Positions 52,810 to 63,345 of a stretch of DNA of 64,000 nucleotides are shown here, piece by piece (within the stretch, counting starts at the first letter, position 1; the number at the start of each line of letters is the position of its first letter). The notes below the pieces were generated by a model. That model saw nothing but the letters and a program-made list of their open reading frames with translations, did not search any database and was not told the DNA's origin. Source of the stretch: Marisalimonas sp016777705 (GTDB lineage: Bacteria > Pseudomonadota > Alphaproteobacteria > Puniceispirillales > Marisalimonadaceae); assembly GCF_047717795.1 (NCBI RefSeq), contig NZ_CP159808.1, forward strand, positions 868,001 to 932,000. Direction: 5' to 3'. A program made the position numbers and the translations under genes.

Positions 52810-53838
52810 TTATATTTTCCTGTTGTTTAATATTTCAGCTACGTAAGGTGCAAAATATGTTATAATACCACTGCAACCAGCGCGTTTAAAGGCTATAAGA
52901 CTTTCAAAAATTATTTTCTCTTCATCAAACCATCCTTTATCAATAGCTCCTTTTATCATTGAATATTCACCTGAGACTTGGTAAGCATAAGTTGGTACTT
53001 TAAAATTTTCTCTAACTTTGTGAATAATGTCTAAATATGGCATTCCTGGTTTAACTATAACCATGTCCGCTCCTTCATTCAAATCTAGTTCTATTTCTCT
53101 AAGAGCCTCATCTGAATTCTTAGGATCCATCTGATAACTATTTTTAGATTTGTTAGACAAATTTATAGATGAACCTACTGCGTCTCTGAAGGGACCGTAA
53201 AATGCAGAAGCATATTTTACAGCGTATGACATTATTTGGACATTTATAAATCCATTTTTGTCTAAAGTGTCCCTAATTAATCCTACTCGTCCATCCATCA
53301 TGTCACTTGGAGCTATTATGTTGCATCCTGCTTCGGCTTGTATTAAAGATTGTTGACATAATATCTCTAGTGTTTTGTCATTATCAATATGATTGTCAAT
53401 TATAACTCCGTCATGACCATGATCAGTGTACGGATCAAGAGCAACGTCGCAAATTATACCTAGTTCAGGGTTTACTTTCTTAGATATTCGAATAGCTTCA
53501 CACACTAAGTTATTTTTGTTGACTGCTTCTCTTCCATCTGAAGTTTTAAGTTTATTTTCTGTTTGTGGAAAAAATGCAATAGCAGGTATATTTAATGAAG
53601 AAATATACTTAATTTCGGTTTCTAACCTATCTAAAGAAAATCTATAAATACCAGGCATAGAATTAATTTTTTCTTTTTTATTTAAACCATAAGTTATAAA
53701 AATTGGGTAAATTAAATCATCAACTGTTAAATTATTTTCTGAAACAAGTCGCCTAGAAAATTTGTGCATTCTATTTCTACGCATTCTAACTCTTGGATAG
53801 CTATTTATAGAAAATAGTTTATTATGGGGTTCTTTCAT
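52810..53838 (-). CDS. hemB: Porphobilinogen synthase
   Basis: The 342-residue enzyme joins two 5-aminolevulinate molecules in haem synthesis. It has RMRRNRMHKFSRRLVSENNLTVDDLIYPIF, MPGIYRFSLD, the metal region CDVALDPYTDHGHDGV (Asp-type, suggesting Mg2+ rather than the Zn2+ Cys cluster), PSDMMDGRVGLIRD and the Schiff-base Lys in DMVIVKPGMPYLD. It is divergent from proS over a 113-bp gap that must contain both promoters. Confidence 0.94.
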   Translation of the reverse strand: MKEPHNKLFSINSYPRVRMRRNRMHKFSRRLVSENNLTVDDLIYPIFITYGLNKKEKINSMPGIYRFSLDRLETEIKYISSLNIPAIAFFPQTENKLKTSDGREAVNKNNLVCEAIRISKKVNPELGIICDVALDPYTDHGHDGVIIDNHIDNDKTLEILCQQSLIQAEAGCNIIAPSDMMDGRVGLIRDTLDKNGFINVQIMSYAVKYASAFYGPFRDAVGSSINLSNKSKNSYQMDPKNSDEALREIELDLNEGADMVIVKPGMPYLDIIHKVRENFKVPTYAYQVSGEYSMIKGAIDKGWFDEEKIIFESLIAFKRAGCSGIITYFAPYVAEILNNRKI

Positions 53839-53951
53839 GTTGATGTCCTAACAATAATTCCATAGATTGTAATTTATACATCTATAAACTATCAATCAAC
53901 TTAGTTTTGTTTAAATTAAGTATTTTAAGATACACTTAGGACCAATATAAC

Positions 53952-55277
53952 ATGTTATTATCAAATTTTTTTCTTCCAATATTAAAAGAAAATCCTAAAG
54001 AAGCAGAAATTGCCTCTCACATCTTAATGTTAAGATCAGGTATGATTCAACAATCTTCTTCAGGTATTTATTCTTGGTTGCCATTAGGAAAAATAATTTT
54101 AGATAAAATTACAGCTATTTGTAATACCGAAATGATTAATGCTGGCTCTAATGAAATATTAATGCCAACTCTACAGTCTGCAGAACTTTGGAAAGAATCT
54201 GGTAGATACGAAGATTATGGTAAAGAAATGCTTCGTATAGTAGATAGAAATCAAAGAGATTTATTGTATGGACCTACCAATGAAGAATTAGTAACTGAAA
54301 TTTTTAGAACTCATATTAAAAGTTATAAAGAATTACCATTGATACTTTTTCATTCTCAATGGAAGTTCAGAGACGAATTAAGACCAAGATTCGGTGTTAT
54401 GAGAGGCAGAGAATTTTTAATGAAAGATGCCTATTCATTTGATGTAGATTATGTGTCGTCTATTATCTCATATAATAAAATGTTTATTGCATACATGCAG
54501 TTATTCAAAAAAATGGGTTTAAAAGCAATACCTATGAAAGCTGACACCGGACCGATTGGAGGTGATCTAAGTCATGAGTTTATAATCATGGCTGAAACTG
54601 GAGAGAGCGAAGTTTATTTAGAAAAAGATTTTATAAATTTTGAAGGATTGTCAGGTAACGTAAATTATAATGATAATCTTCAGCCAATTGTAGACAAGTA
54701 TACTTCTTTTTATGCAGCTACTGAAGAAAAACATAATCCTGAAAATTTTAATAATAATGATAATCATATAATTAAAGCAAGAGGTATTGAGGTAGGTCAT
54801 ATTTTTCATTTTGGACAGAAGTACTCTACTCCTATGAATGCCAACGTAAACAACTATGAAGGAAAAAACATTCCTGTTTATATGGGTTCTTATGGAGTAG
54901 GTTTATCAAGATTGGTTGGAGCAGTAATTGAAGCGAACCACGATAAGAGTGGTATAATTTGGCCTAAAGAAATTACACCATGGTATTACAACATTATTAA
55001 TTTGAAAAGTGGTGACGATCAATGTGATAAAATTTGTTCAGATTTATATTCATATTTAAGAAAAAACTGTAATACTGTGCTTTATGACGATACTAATGAC
55101 AGGGCCGGTGCAAAATTAGCAAAAGCTGATTTAATTGGCTTACCTTATCAAATTATTGTTGGCCCAAATGGAATTAAGGATCAACTATATGATTTGAAAA
55201 ATAGAAAAAGTGGAGAAATACATAAATTGTCTTATCCTGAATTATTAAATTTTTTTAATAGTAAAAGTCTTAGATAA
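53952..55277 (+). CDS. proS: Prolyl-tRNA synthetase, short alphaproteobacterial type
   Basis: The 441-residue class II synthetase charges tRNA-Pro. It has HILMLRSGMIQQSSSGIYSWLPLG, the motif 2 block FHSQWKFRDELRPRFGVMRGREFLMKDAYSF, motif 3 GSYGVGLSRLVGAVIE, and the C-terminal anticodon-binding fold. Residue count and the absence of the editing insertion mark the short alphaproteobacterial form. It starts the proS-lolC-lolD-dnaE run. Confidence 0.95.
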   Translation: MLLSNFFLPILKENPKEAEIASHILMLRSGMIQQSSSGIYSWLPLGKIILDKITAICNTEMINAGSNEILMPTLQSAELWKESGRYEDYGKEMLRIVDRNQRDLLYGPTNEELVTEIFRTHIKSYKELPLILFHSQWKFRDELRPRFGVMRGREFLMKDAYSFDVDYVSSIISYNKMFIAYMQLFKKMGLKAIPMKADTGPIGGDLSHEFIIMAETGESEVYLEKDFINFEGLSGNVNYNDNLQPIVDKYTSFYAATEEKHNPENFNNNDNHIIKARGIEVGHIFHFGQKYSTPMNANVNNYEGKNIPVYMGSYGVGLSRLVGAVIEANHDKSGIIWPKEITPWYYNIINLKSGDDQCDKICSDLYSYLRKNCNTVLYDDTNDRAGAKLAKADLIGLPYQIIVGPNGIKDQLYDLKNRKSGEIHKLSYPELLNFFNSKSLR

Positions 55278-55278
55278 G

Positions 55279-56538
55279 TTGAGTTTTTTAATTTTTAATG
55301 AAACTGAACGAATGATTGCCTTTAGATATATTAAATCTAGACGTGTCGAAGGATTTATTTCTATATCCGCTTGGTTTTCATTACTAGGAATTATGTTAGG
55401 AGTTGCGACACTCATTGTTGTAATGTCAGTGATGAACGGTTTTAGAACTGAATTGGTTGACAGAATTTTGGGTATTAATGGGCATTTAATAATTTACAGT
55501 AAAAATGAAAGAACTATCCCTAATTATACTAAAATCATAAATAAAATCTTAGACACTCCAAACGTTGTTGCTGTTACAGCTCATCTTGAAGGTCAAGCTC
55601 TAGCTAAAAATAAAAATTCTATTTCAGGTGTTATTATTAGAGGAAGTAACTGGTCAGATTTGGCTGCAAAAAAATTATTATGGAAATCATTAAATCAATC
55701 AACAATTAGTAACTTTAAAGACAAACAAAATATAATCATGGGTTATAGATTAGGTCAAAAACTAAATCTTAAAGTTGGTGATTTTGTATCATTAATTTCT
55801 CCGAATGGAATGGAAACTGCCTTAGGTGTATTGCCAGTTAATCAAAACTTTAAGATTGGTGGTTTTTTTGATATGGGAATGTATGAGTATGATAATAATT
55901 TTATTTTTATTCCTTGGAAAAAAGCAGAACTTTTTTTATCTACTAATAATATAGCTCATGGAATAGAAGTTTTTTTAAAAGATCAAAAATTAACTTCGTC
56001 TGTGAATTTACAGTTGCAGTCTAAATTAAATAAAAACTTAATAGTTATAGATTGGAAAAAAAGAAACTCTTCATTTATGAATGCATTAGCAGTTGAAAAA
56101 AATGTTATGTTTGTAATCCTCACTCTCATAATTATAGTCGCAGCTTTCAATATTATTTCTTCAATGATTATGTTAGTACAAACAAAAAAAGCTGACATAG
56201 CTTTAATGAGAACAATGGGTGCATCACAATATTTGATTATAAAAGTATTTATGTTAACGGGATCTATAATTGGTTTTTTAGGTACTTTTGTTGGAGTTTT
56301 ACTTGGAGTATTTGTTTCAATGAATATAGAGAAAATAAGACAATTAATTACTTCTATTTTTGGTCAAGAGCTTTTTTCTGCTGAAATTTATTTTTTATCA
56401 AAACTTCCATCTAATATAAATATAAATGAAGTTTTGATAGTTATATGTATTTCAATTTTTCTTACCTTATTAGCTAGTATATTTCCAGCTTGGAAGGCTT
56501 CTAAAATTTCTCCAGCTGAGGCCTTAAGATATGAGTGA
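55279..56538 (+). CDS. lolC: Lipoprotein-releasing ABC transporter permease, LolC/E type
   Basis: A 419-residue MacB/FtsX-like membrane subunit: first TM at about 26-48 (FISISAWFSLLGIMLGVATLIVVMSVMNGFR), a large periplasmic domain (50-270), and three C-terminal TMs (MFVILTLIIIVAAFNIISSMIMLV, and two more). It extracts lipoproteins from the inner membrane for LolA in the outer-membrane pathway. Start is TTG at 55279, one base after proS. It overlaps lolD by eight bases. Only one permease gene is here, as in most alphaproteobacteria where it would act as a homodimer. Confidence 0.9.
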   Translation: MSFLIFNETERMIAFRYIKSRRVEGFISISAWFSLLGIMLGVATLIVVMSVMNGFRTELVDRILGINGHLIIYSKNERTIPNYTKIINKILDTPNVVAVTAHLEGQALAKNKNSISGVIIRGSNWSDLAAKKLLWKSLNQSTISNFKDKQNIIMGYRLGQKLNLKVGDFVSLISPNGMETALGVLPVNQNFKIGGFFDMGMYEYDNNFIFIPWKKAELFLSTNNIAHGIEVFLKDQKLTSSVNLQLQSKLNKNLIVIDWKKRNSSFMNALAVEKNVMFVILTLIIIVAAFNIISSMIMLVQTKKADIALMRTMGASQYLIIKVFMLTGSIIGFLGTFVGVLLGVFVSMNIEKIRQLITSIFGQELFSAEIYFLSKLPSNININEVLIVICISIFLTLLASIFPAWKASKISPAEALRYE

Positions 56539-57223
56539 TAAAATAGATAAAAAAGAAATTTTAAAACTAAAGAATATCTATCATACTTACAAACAAGACA
56601 GTCAAAAAGTTAAAGTCTTAAATAATGTAAGCTTAGAAGTTTTGTCTGGTGAGATGGTCGCCTTAATAGGGCCCAGCGGCACGGGTAAATCTACATTGTT
56701 AAATATTGCAGGTTTGCTAGAAACACCAACTTCAGGAACTGTAGAACTGTTAAGCCAAGAATGTGCGAACATTAGTGAGAACATGAAAACTTCAATAAGA
56801 GGTAAAGAAGTAGGTTTTATATTTCAATCACATAGACTTTTTCAAGAATTTTCTGCAATAGAAAATGTAATGTTACCTCAATTAATAATGGGTGTTAGCA
56901 AAAAAAATGCTGAAGAAAAATCTAAAGATTTGCTGTGTGCCTTAGGTTTGGAAAAGCGCTTGCTTTTTAGACCAGCCAAATTATCAGGAGGGGAGGCTCA
57001 AAGAGTTGCAATTGCAAGATCTTTAGCAAATTCTCCAAACATAATTTTAGCTGATGAACCAACAGGTAACCTAGATCCTATTAGTGCTAAAAATGTTTAT
57101 AATATATTACATAAATTAATAAAGGCATTAGGTATTGGATGTTTAATAGCAACTCATAATATTGATTTAGCTAATATAATGGATAGATGTATAACTCTAG
57201 AAAATGGTTCTTTAAAATATTAA
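56531..57223 (+). CDS. lolD: Lipoprotein-releasing ABC transporter ATPase LolD
   Basis: The 230-residue ATPase powers LolC. Walker A is GPSGTGKST, the signature LSGGEAQRVAIARSLA, Walker B IILADEPTGNLD and the switch His in LIATHN. It starts inside the lolC end (ATGAGTGA), implying coupled translation, and dnaE follows after 25 bp. Confidence 0.94.
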   Translation: MSDKIDKKEILKLKNIYHTYKQDSQKVKVLNNVSLEVLSGEMVALIGPSGTGKSTLLNIAGLLETPTSGTVELLSQECANISENMKTSIRGKEVGFIFQSHRLFQEFSAIENVMLPQLIMGVSKKNAEEKSKDLLCALGLEKRLLFRPAKLSGGEAQRVAIARSLANSPNIILADEPTGNLDPISAKNVYNILHKLIKALGIGCLIATHNIDLANIMDRCITLENGSLKY

Positions 57224-57248
57224 TCACTATTAGATTGAAACTTTTAAT

Positions 57249-60200
57249 ATGAAAAATACATTTGTGCATCTCAGAGTTCATTCAAATTTCTCATTAGCTG
57301 AAGGGATGCTTTCTTTTGATTATTTATCTAAATTTTGTCGCAATAATTTACAACCTGCCATTGCAATAACTGATACTTCAAATATGTTTGGTGTTCTTGA
57401 GTTTTCACTTGAGATGGTTTCAAAAGGTATACAGCCTATTATAGGCATGCAAGTAAATATTGCTGAATCTAATGAGAATGAAATTGATGTTGGAGAAGTT
57501 GTATTAATTGCTAAAAATGAGATTGGTTATAAAAATCTTTTGGCTCTTACAAGTCAGTTAAATAATAATATTGATTACAAAAAATTTATAACTTGGCAAA
57601 ATTTAAAAAATCATACTGATGGCTTAATTTTATTAACCGGTGGTATTGAAACAGGATTTATAGGAAAACCGGCGTCTTTTGAAAATACAACTTTAGTAAC
57701 TAAACGATTGAAAATTTTAAAAAAATTATTTCAAGATAATTTATATATTGAACTGCAAAGACATGGCTTAAAAAGTCAAATAATTTCAGAAAAAATTTTA
57801 ATTGACGCAGCAGAAAATTTTAACTTACCTATTGTTGCCACTAATGACTGTTTTTTTGAAAACCCTCAAAAATTTAATTCTCATCAGATATTAACTTGTA
57901 TTGATAAAGGTTTAACTATTTCTTCTTCAAATAGAAGGCTGTTAACAGCAGAACATTATTTAAAAGATAGTTCTTCTATGATTTCTTTATTTAAAGATAT
58001 TCCAGAGGCTATAGAAAATACAATTGTTATTGCAAAAAGGTGTTCTTATTTTGCAAAAACTCATAAACCAATATTGCCTAAATATCCTGGATTAAAAGAT
58101 ATAAGTGAAAATGATTTTCTTTATAAGATTGCAGAAGAAGGTTTAAAAGGAAGAATCAATTGTTTAAATAAGAAACTCACTACTGAAGAAGAATTAAAAT
58201 ATTTCAAAAGGTTGAAGCTAGAGCTAAGTATCATTAACGAAATGGATTTTTCAGGCTATTTTCTAATTGTTTATGATTTTATAAAATGGTCAAAAGATAA
58301 TAAAATACCGGTTGGCCCAGGACGTGGTTCTGGAGCAGGTTCAATAGTTGCTTGGGCTTTAAATATTACAGATCTTGATCCAATCAAATGGGGTTTATTG
58401 TTTGAAAGATTTTTAAACCCAGAACGTGTTTCAATGCCAGATTTTGATATAGATTTTTGTCAAGATCGTAGAGAAGAAGTCATACAATATGTAAGAAATA
58501 GATATGGTCATGACAGAGTAGCTCAAATAATAACTTTTGGAAGTTTGCAAGCAAAAGCAGCTATAAGAGATGTTGGTAGAGTAATGGAGATGCCCTATGG
58601 ACATGTAGATAAAATTGCAAAGTTAATTCCATTTATTCCTTCAAAGCCTATGACTATCAAAGAGGCCATAAGAATCTGAGGATGCGCTAAAACAAGAAAT
58701 TTCAGAAAATGAACAAGTTGAGCAACTTATTAAAACTGCTATTGATTTGGAAGGTTTAAATAGACATGCATCAACTCATGCTGCTGGATTAGTTATAGGT
58801 GATAAGCCCTTAAGTGAATTAGTTCCACTTTATAAATTTAATGAAGAGGAAATTCCTGCAACTCAATTTAACATGAAATTTGTAGAGAAAGCAGGTTTAG
58901 TTAAATTTGATTTTTTAGGTTTAAAAACTTTAACAATTTTATCAAAAGCTGAGATGCTTATAAAAGCAAAAGATAAAAAGTTTAATCTTAGTGATATTTC
59001 ACTAGATGACAAAAAAACTTTTGAAATGTTATCTTCTGGATCGACTACTGGTGTTTTTCAACTAGAATCTGCTGGGATGAAGGATGTCTTAATTGGACTT
59101 AAGCCTGATAGATTTGAAGATATAATAGCAGTTGTGTCATTATATAGACCAGGCCCAATGGAAAACATTCCTACTTATATCAACAGAAAACATGGTAAAG
59201 AAGAAATAGTATATATGCACCCAGATTTAGAAGAAATTTTGGATGAGACATATGGTATTTTTATTTATCAAGAACAGGTTTTAAGAGCAGCTCAGATTTT
59301 AGCAAATTTTTCTTTAGGGTCTGCTGATATTTTAAGAAGGGCTATGGGGAAAAAAGACAAAAATGAAATGTTTGAACAAAAACAATCATTTCTATTAGGA
59401 GCTAAAAAGAAAAATATTAATGAAAGCAAAGCAATTGAAATTTTTGATCAAATTTCTGCTTTTGCCGGCTATGGGTTTAATAAGTCTCATGCTGCTGCTT
59501 ATGCTCTTATTGCTTATCAAACTGCATGGATAAAATGTAATCATCCAGAAGAATTTTTTGCTTCAATGATGACAGTTGAATATAACAATAATGAAAAGTT
59601 ATCAATTTTTGTAGAAGATTTAAAAAAAATTAATATTTCAATTCTTCCTCCTTGTATTAATAATAGTTCTTATAGTTTTATAATCCAAAAATTAAATAAT
59701 AATCCTTTATCAATCCGGTACTCATTATCAGCATTAAAAAATATAGGGCATGAGGCAGTTCAAAAGATAATTGAAGTTAGAAATGAAAAAGGTAAATTTG
59801 AAAGTTTAGACGATTTTTTAAATAAAGTTCCATATAGCTTACTTACCAAAAAATTACTTGAAAGTCTGATTATGTCTGGCTCTTTTGACTGTTTGGATAT
59901 TAACCGAAATAAATTATTTAATTCGATTGATACAATTTTAAACTATTCTAATTCAATAGAAAATGAAAAAATTTCTAATCAACAAAACCTTTTTAATGAA
60001 ACTGATAATAATCAGCTATTTATAAATTTACCTGAAACATATAATTGGGGAGAAGAAGAAAAACTGAATAATGAATTTTTGTCCCTCGGTTTTTATTTAT
60101 CCTCACATCCTTTAAATTTATTTTTAGATATTCTTAATGAAATACAAATAATAAAATCTTCAGAGATTTTAGAAAATCCATCTAATTATGCGAGAAAAAA

Positions 60201-60681
60201 TATTAAATTAAGTGGCTTAGTTTTTAAACTTCAAAAAAGACAGTCTCCTAGAGGGAAATGGGCAACTTTTCAATTAAACGATTTAGGAGGTAATTGTGAA
60301 GTAACTTTATACTCTGACACGTTACTTAATTATGAACATCATTTGAATCAAAAAAAACCAATTTTAATAGATGCTGAACTTAAAAGTGATTCAAACCAAG
60401 GCATTAGAATAATCGCCAAAAGAATAATGTTATTAGAAGAGTATATTTTACAAAAAAAGTTTGATTTAATTTTAACTTTAAATGATCAAAGTTCTATTAT
60501 TGATATAAATTTAATTACACAGACTTTAAAGTCTGGTAAATCAAATATATTTATAAAATTCATAGTCGATAAAAAAATAATTAAAATAAACATTTGTGAA
60601 AATGTTAAGTTATCAACGTCTTTGTTAGATGACTTCTCTAAAATTAAGAATATTAACAATATAAAATATTCTCTGAATTAA
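57249..60681 (+). pseudogene. dnaE: DNA polymerase III alpha subunit, split by a +1 frameshift
   Basis: The region encodes a full-length DnaE of about 1143 residues in two frames. The first part (57249-58679) has the PHP domain (HLRVHSNFSLAEGML) and palm GPGRGSGAGSIVAWAL and MPDFDIDFCQDRR with the catalytic Asp pair. It stops at TGA 58677-58679. The rest (58672-60681, shifted by +1) continues ESEDALKQEISENEQ...LEGLNRHASTHAAGLVIGD, fingers, HhH and OB domains without another break. Frame 0 closes at 58677 and the +1 frame opens after TAA at 58669-58671, so the shift lies within about ten bases. A one-base insertion in the sequence is most likely; a programmed +1 shift at TGA is possible. Confidence 0.88.
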
Positions 60682-60696
60682 GTGTTTTTAAAAAAC

Positions 60697-60725
60697 TTGC
60701 AATACCAAATAAATTAATTTATTAA
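60697..60725 (+). promoter_or_regulatory. Candidate rpsB promoter
   Basis: TTGCAA (60697-60702), a 17-bp spacer and TATTAA (60720-60725) lie about 90 bp before rpsB and just 13 bp before the leader stem, so transcription would begin close to the start of the folded leader. Confidence 0.35.
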
Positions 60726-60738
60726 ATAAAAATCTTGT

Positions 60739-60786
60739 GTAATGCTTGGTTTCAATCTAACCATCCGGTGTTTTTTTAAGCATTAC
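60739..60786 (+). promoter_or_regulatory. Structured rpsB leader (hairpin)
   Basis: GTAATGCTT (60739-60747) and AAGCATTAC (60778-60786) are perfectly complementary over 9 bp and enclose 30 bases, including a smaller GGTT/AACC stem (748-751 with 759-762) and CATCCGGTG. It lies 29 bp before the rpsB ATG. Leaders before rpsB in Proteobacteria bind S2 for autoregulation; that this one does is inference. Confidence 0.55.
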
Positions 60787-60815
60787 TTAACATTAACCGG
60801 TAAAAAGGAAAAATT

Positions 60816-61628
60816 ATGTCTACTCCAACCTTTACTATGCGTCAATTACTTGAAGCTGGTGTCCATTTTGGACATCATACCAGAAGATGGAATCCAAAAA
60901 TGGAGCCATATATATTTGGTAAAAGAAATAATATTCACATTCTAAATTTAGAAAAAACAGTTCCAATGTTGTATGAAGCTTTAGGAGCCATCAGTTCAAT
61001 AGCTAAAAATGGAGGTAAATTCTTATTTGTTGGGACAAAACGTTCAGCTTCCGAACTCATTGCTCAATCTGCCATAAATTGTGGGCAATATTATGTTAAT
61101 CATAGGTGGCTTGGTGGCATGCTTACTAACTGGGAAACAGTTTCAAAATCAATACAAAAACTTAAAAGTTTAGAAGAAAGGATTGATTCTGGAGAGATAA
61201 ATAATCTTACAAAAAAAGAAAGACTTAATATTGAAAGACAAAAAGAAAAATTAGATTTAACTCTTGGTGGTATTAAAAATATGAATGGTATTCCTGATGC
61301 AATTTTCATTATTGATACTAACAAAGAGGCTATAGCCGTATTAGAAGCAAATAACCTTAATATTCCAGTTATTGCTGTGTGTGATAGTAATAGTAACCCT
61401 TCTGGTGTTGATTTTCCTATACCAGGTAATGATGATGCTTTAAGAGCTATATCTTTATATTGTGATCTAGTTGCAGCATCAGTTTTAAAAGGTTTAGAGA
61501 GCAATCTTGAATTAAGTGGGATAGATGTAGGTGCCTCCGAAGATTTAAAGGAAGATAATATTTTGGTCAAAACTGAAGAGCAATCTGAAGATGTTTTAAA
61601 TATTTCAGTAGCTTCAGACAAAGTTTAA
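60816..61628 (+). CDS. rpsB: 30S ribosomal protein S2
   Basis: This 270-residue small-subunit protein shows TMRQLLEAGVHFGHHTRRWNPKM, FVGTKRSASELI, NHRWLGGMLTNWETV, IFIIDTNKEAIAVLEAN and IPVIAVCDSNSNPSGVDFPIPGNDDALRAI, all family signatures. The last 25 residues are an acidic extension. AAAAAGGAA precedes the ATG. With tsf, 38 bp later, it forms the universal rpsB-tsf operon. Confidence 0.96.
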   Translation: MSTPTFTMRQLLEAGVHFGHHTRRWNPKMEPYIFGKRNNIHILNLEKTVPMLYEALGAISSIAKNGGKFLFVGTKRSASELIAQSAINCGQYYVNHRWLGGMLTNWETVSKSIQKLKSLEERIDSGEINNLTKKERLNIERQKEKLDLTLGGIKNMNGIPDAIFIIDTNKEAIAVLEANNLNIPVIAVCDSNSNPSGVDFPIPGNDDALRAISLYCDLVAASVLKGLESNLELSGIDVGASEDLKEDNILVKTEEQSEDVLNISVASDKV

Positions 61629-61666
61629 ATTAACTACAACTTACTTATCCTTAGAAAGGAACATAT

Positions 61667-62593
61667 ATGACACTTTCAGTATCAATGGTTAAAGAATTAA
61701 GAGAGAAGAGTGGTGCTGGCATGATGGACTGTAAAAAAGCTCTTCTAGAAACTGATGGAAAAATTGAAGAAGCAATCGATTGGTTAAGAAAACAAGGTTT
61801 GTCTGCAGTTGCAAAAAAATCAAGCAGAGTAGCAGCTGAAGGCCTTATAGGTGTAACTGTAAAAGATAATCAAGGAGCATTAATTGAAATTAATTCTGAA
61901 ACTGATTTTGTAGCTAGGAATAAGCTTTTTCAAGATTTTGTCAAAACTTGTAGTGATTTATCCCTAACGTGTAACGAAGATATTGAGATTTTAAAACAAA
62001 TGCAATATCCTAATACTGGGAGATCAGTAGATCAAGAACTTGCCAATAATATTGCTACAATTGGCGAAAACATGAATGTTAGGCGTTCTAAAATTTTGAA
62101 AGTTTCAAATGGAGTTATAATATCATATGTTCATAATAGTGTTGCTGATGGTTTAGGAAAGCTTGGTGTATTGGTTGCTTTAGAATCTAATGGGGATAAA
62201 GATAAATTATTATCTGTAGGTAAACAAATAGCTATGCATATTGCAGCAACGTCACCTAAGTCTCTCAATATTGAAGACTTAGACGAAGAAGTAGTTGATC
62301 GAGAACGTCAAGTTTTAATTGATCAGGCAGTAGCTTCTGGAAAGCCTAAAGAGATCGCAGAAAAAATGGTCAATGGAAGAATGTTAAAATATTTTCAAGA
62401 AGTTGTGTTGAATGAACAAGTTTCTGTAATTGATGGCGAAACAAAAATAAAAGATGTTGTTACAAAATTACAAAAAGATTTAGATACTGAAGTTAAACTC
62501 TCTGGTTTTATATTTCTTAAATTAGGTGAGGGCATTGAAGTAAGTGAGAATGATTTTGCGGCTGAAGTGGCTGCTACTGCAGGCATTAAATAG
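61667..62593 (+). CDS. tsf: Elongation factor Ts
   Basis: The 308-residue factor recharges EF-Tu with GTP. The opening VKELREKSGAGMMDCKKALLET, IEEAIDWLRKQGLSAVAKKSSR and the core NSETDFVARN with the TDFV motif that contacts EF-Tu are clear. AGAAAGGAA precedes the ATG. Length fits the family. pyrH follows after 24 bp. Confidence 0.96.
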   Translation: MTLSVSMVKELREKSGAGMMDCKKALLETDGKIEEAIDWLRKQGLSAVAKKSSRVAAEGLIGVTVKDNQGALIEINSETDFVARNKLFQDFVKTCSDLSLTCNEDIEILKQMQYPNTGRSVDQELANNIATIGENMNVRRSKILKVSNGVIISYVHNSVADGLGKLGVLVALESNGDKDKLLSVGKQIAMHIAATSPKSLNIEDLDEEVVDRERQVLIDQAVASGKPKEIAEKMVNGRMLKYFQEVVLNEQVSVIDGETKIKDVVTKLQKDLDTEVKLSGFIFLKLGEGIEVSENDFAAEVAATAGIK

Positions 62594-62617
62594 AAAATAT
62601 TTTTTTGAGGTCAATAC

Positions 62618-63334
62618 TTGAATAATTTCAAATGGAAAAAAATATTACTTAAAATTTCTGGCGAATCATTAATGGGTGATGACTCTTTTGGTATTAATAC
62701 AGATGTTGTTAAGTCTTTTGCGTACGAAATTAGTGAAGTGGTCAAATCTGGTTTGCAGATTTGTATTGTTGTGGGTGGTGGTAACATATACAGAGGTATA
62801 TCCAATGCCAATAACGGCATGGATAGAACAACTGGAGACTATATGGGGATGTTAGCCACAGTAATGAATAGTCTTGCTATTCAAAATTCTCTAGAGCAAA
62901 TTGGTATTCAAACAAGAGTGCAATCAGCTCTTCCAATATCAGCAGTTTGTGAGCCTTACATCCGTAGAAGAGCAAAAAGGCATATGGAAAAAGGTCGTGT
63001 AGTAATATTTGCTGCAGGAACAGGTAATCCTTATTTTACAACAGATACAGCTGCAGCCCTTAGAGCATCTGAAATGAACTGTGAAGCTCTAATTAAAGCT
63101 ACTCTTGTTGACGGTGTATACTCATCAGATCCTAAAAAAAATAAAGATGCTATTAAATATGATCATTTAAGTTATCTAGATGTTTTAAGTAAAGACCTGA
63201 AAGTAATGGATGCATCTGCTGTTTCTTTGGCTAGGGAAAATAAAATACCAATTGTTGTATGCTCAATTGCGAAAAATAAAAACCTTACACATGTATTAAA
63301 CGGTAAAGGTTCTTATACAATTATTTCTGATTAG
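62618..63334 (+). CDS. pyrH: Uridylate kinase
   Basis: This 238-residue UMP kinase of the amino-acid kinase fold makes UDP. It contains KKILLKISGESLMGD, VVGGGNIYRGI, MDRTTGDYMGMLATVMNSLA, VIFAAGTGNPYFTTDTAAALRA and MDASAVSLARENKIPI. The start is TTG at 62618 with GAGG seven bases upstream. tsf-pyrH-frr-uppS order is standard. Confidence 0.95.
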   Translation: MNNFKWKKILLKISGESLMGDDSFGINTDVVKSFAYEISEVVKSGLQICIVVGGGNIYRGISNANNGMDRTTGDYMGMLATVMNSLAIQNSLEQIGIQTRVQSALPISAVCEPYIRRRAKRHMEKGRVVIFAAGTGNPYFTTDTAAALRASEMNCEALIKATLVDGVYSSDPKKNKDAIKYDHLSYLDVLSKDLKVMDASAVSLARENKIPIVVCSIAKNKNLTHVLNGKGSYTIISD

Positions 63335-63345
63335 GAGGTGTTGAT

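Noticed and set aside
58747..60681. Independent gene starting at LEGLNRHAS
   Set aside because: This is the second half of DnaE and the +1 frame is open further upstream to 58672; a start at TTG 58747 would be inside a polymerase domain.
60742..60945. 67-residue frame overlapping the rpsB leader
   Set aside because: It covers the leader hairpin and out-of-frame rpsB DNA, with no RBS; treated as a shadow.
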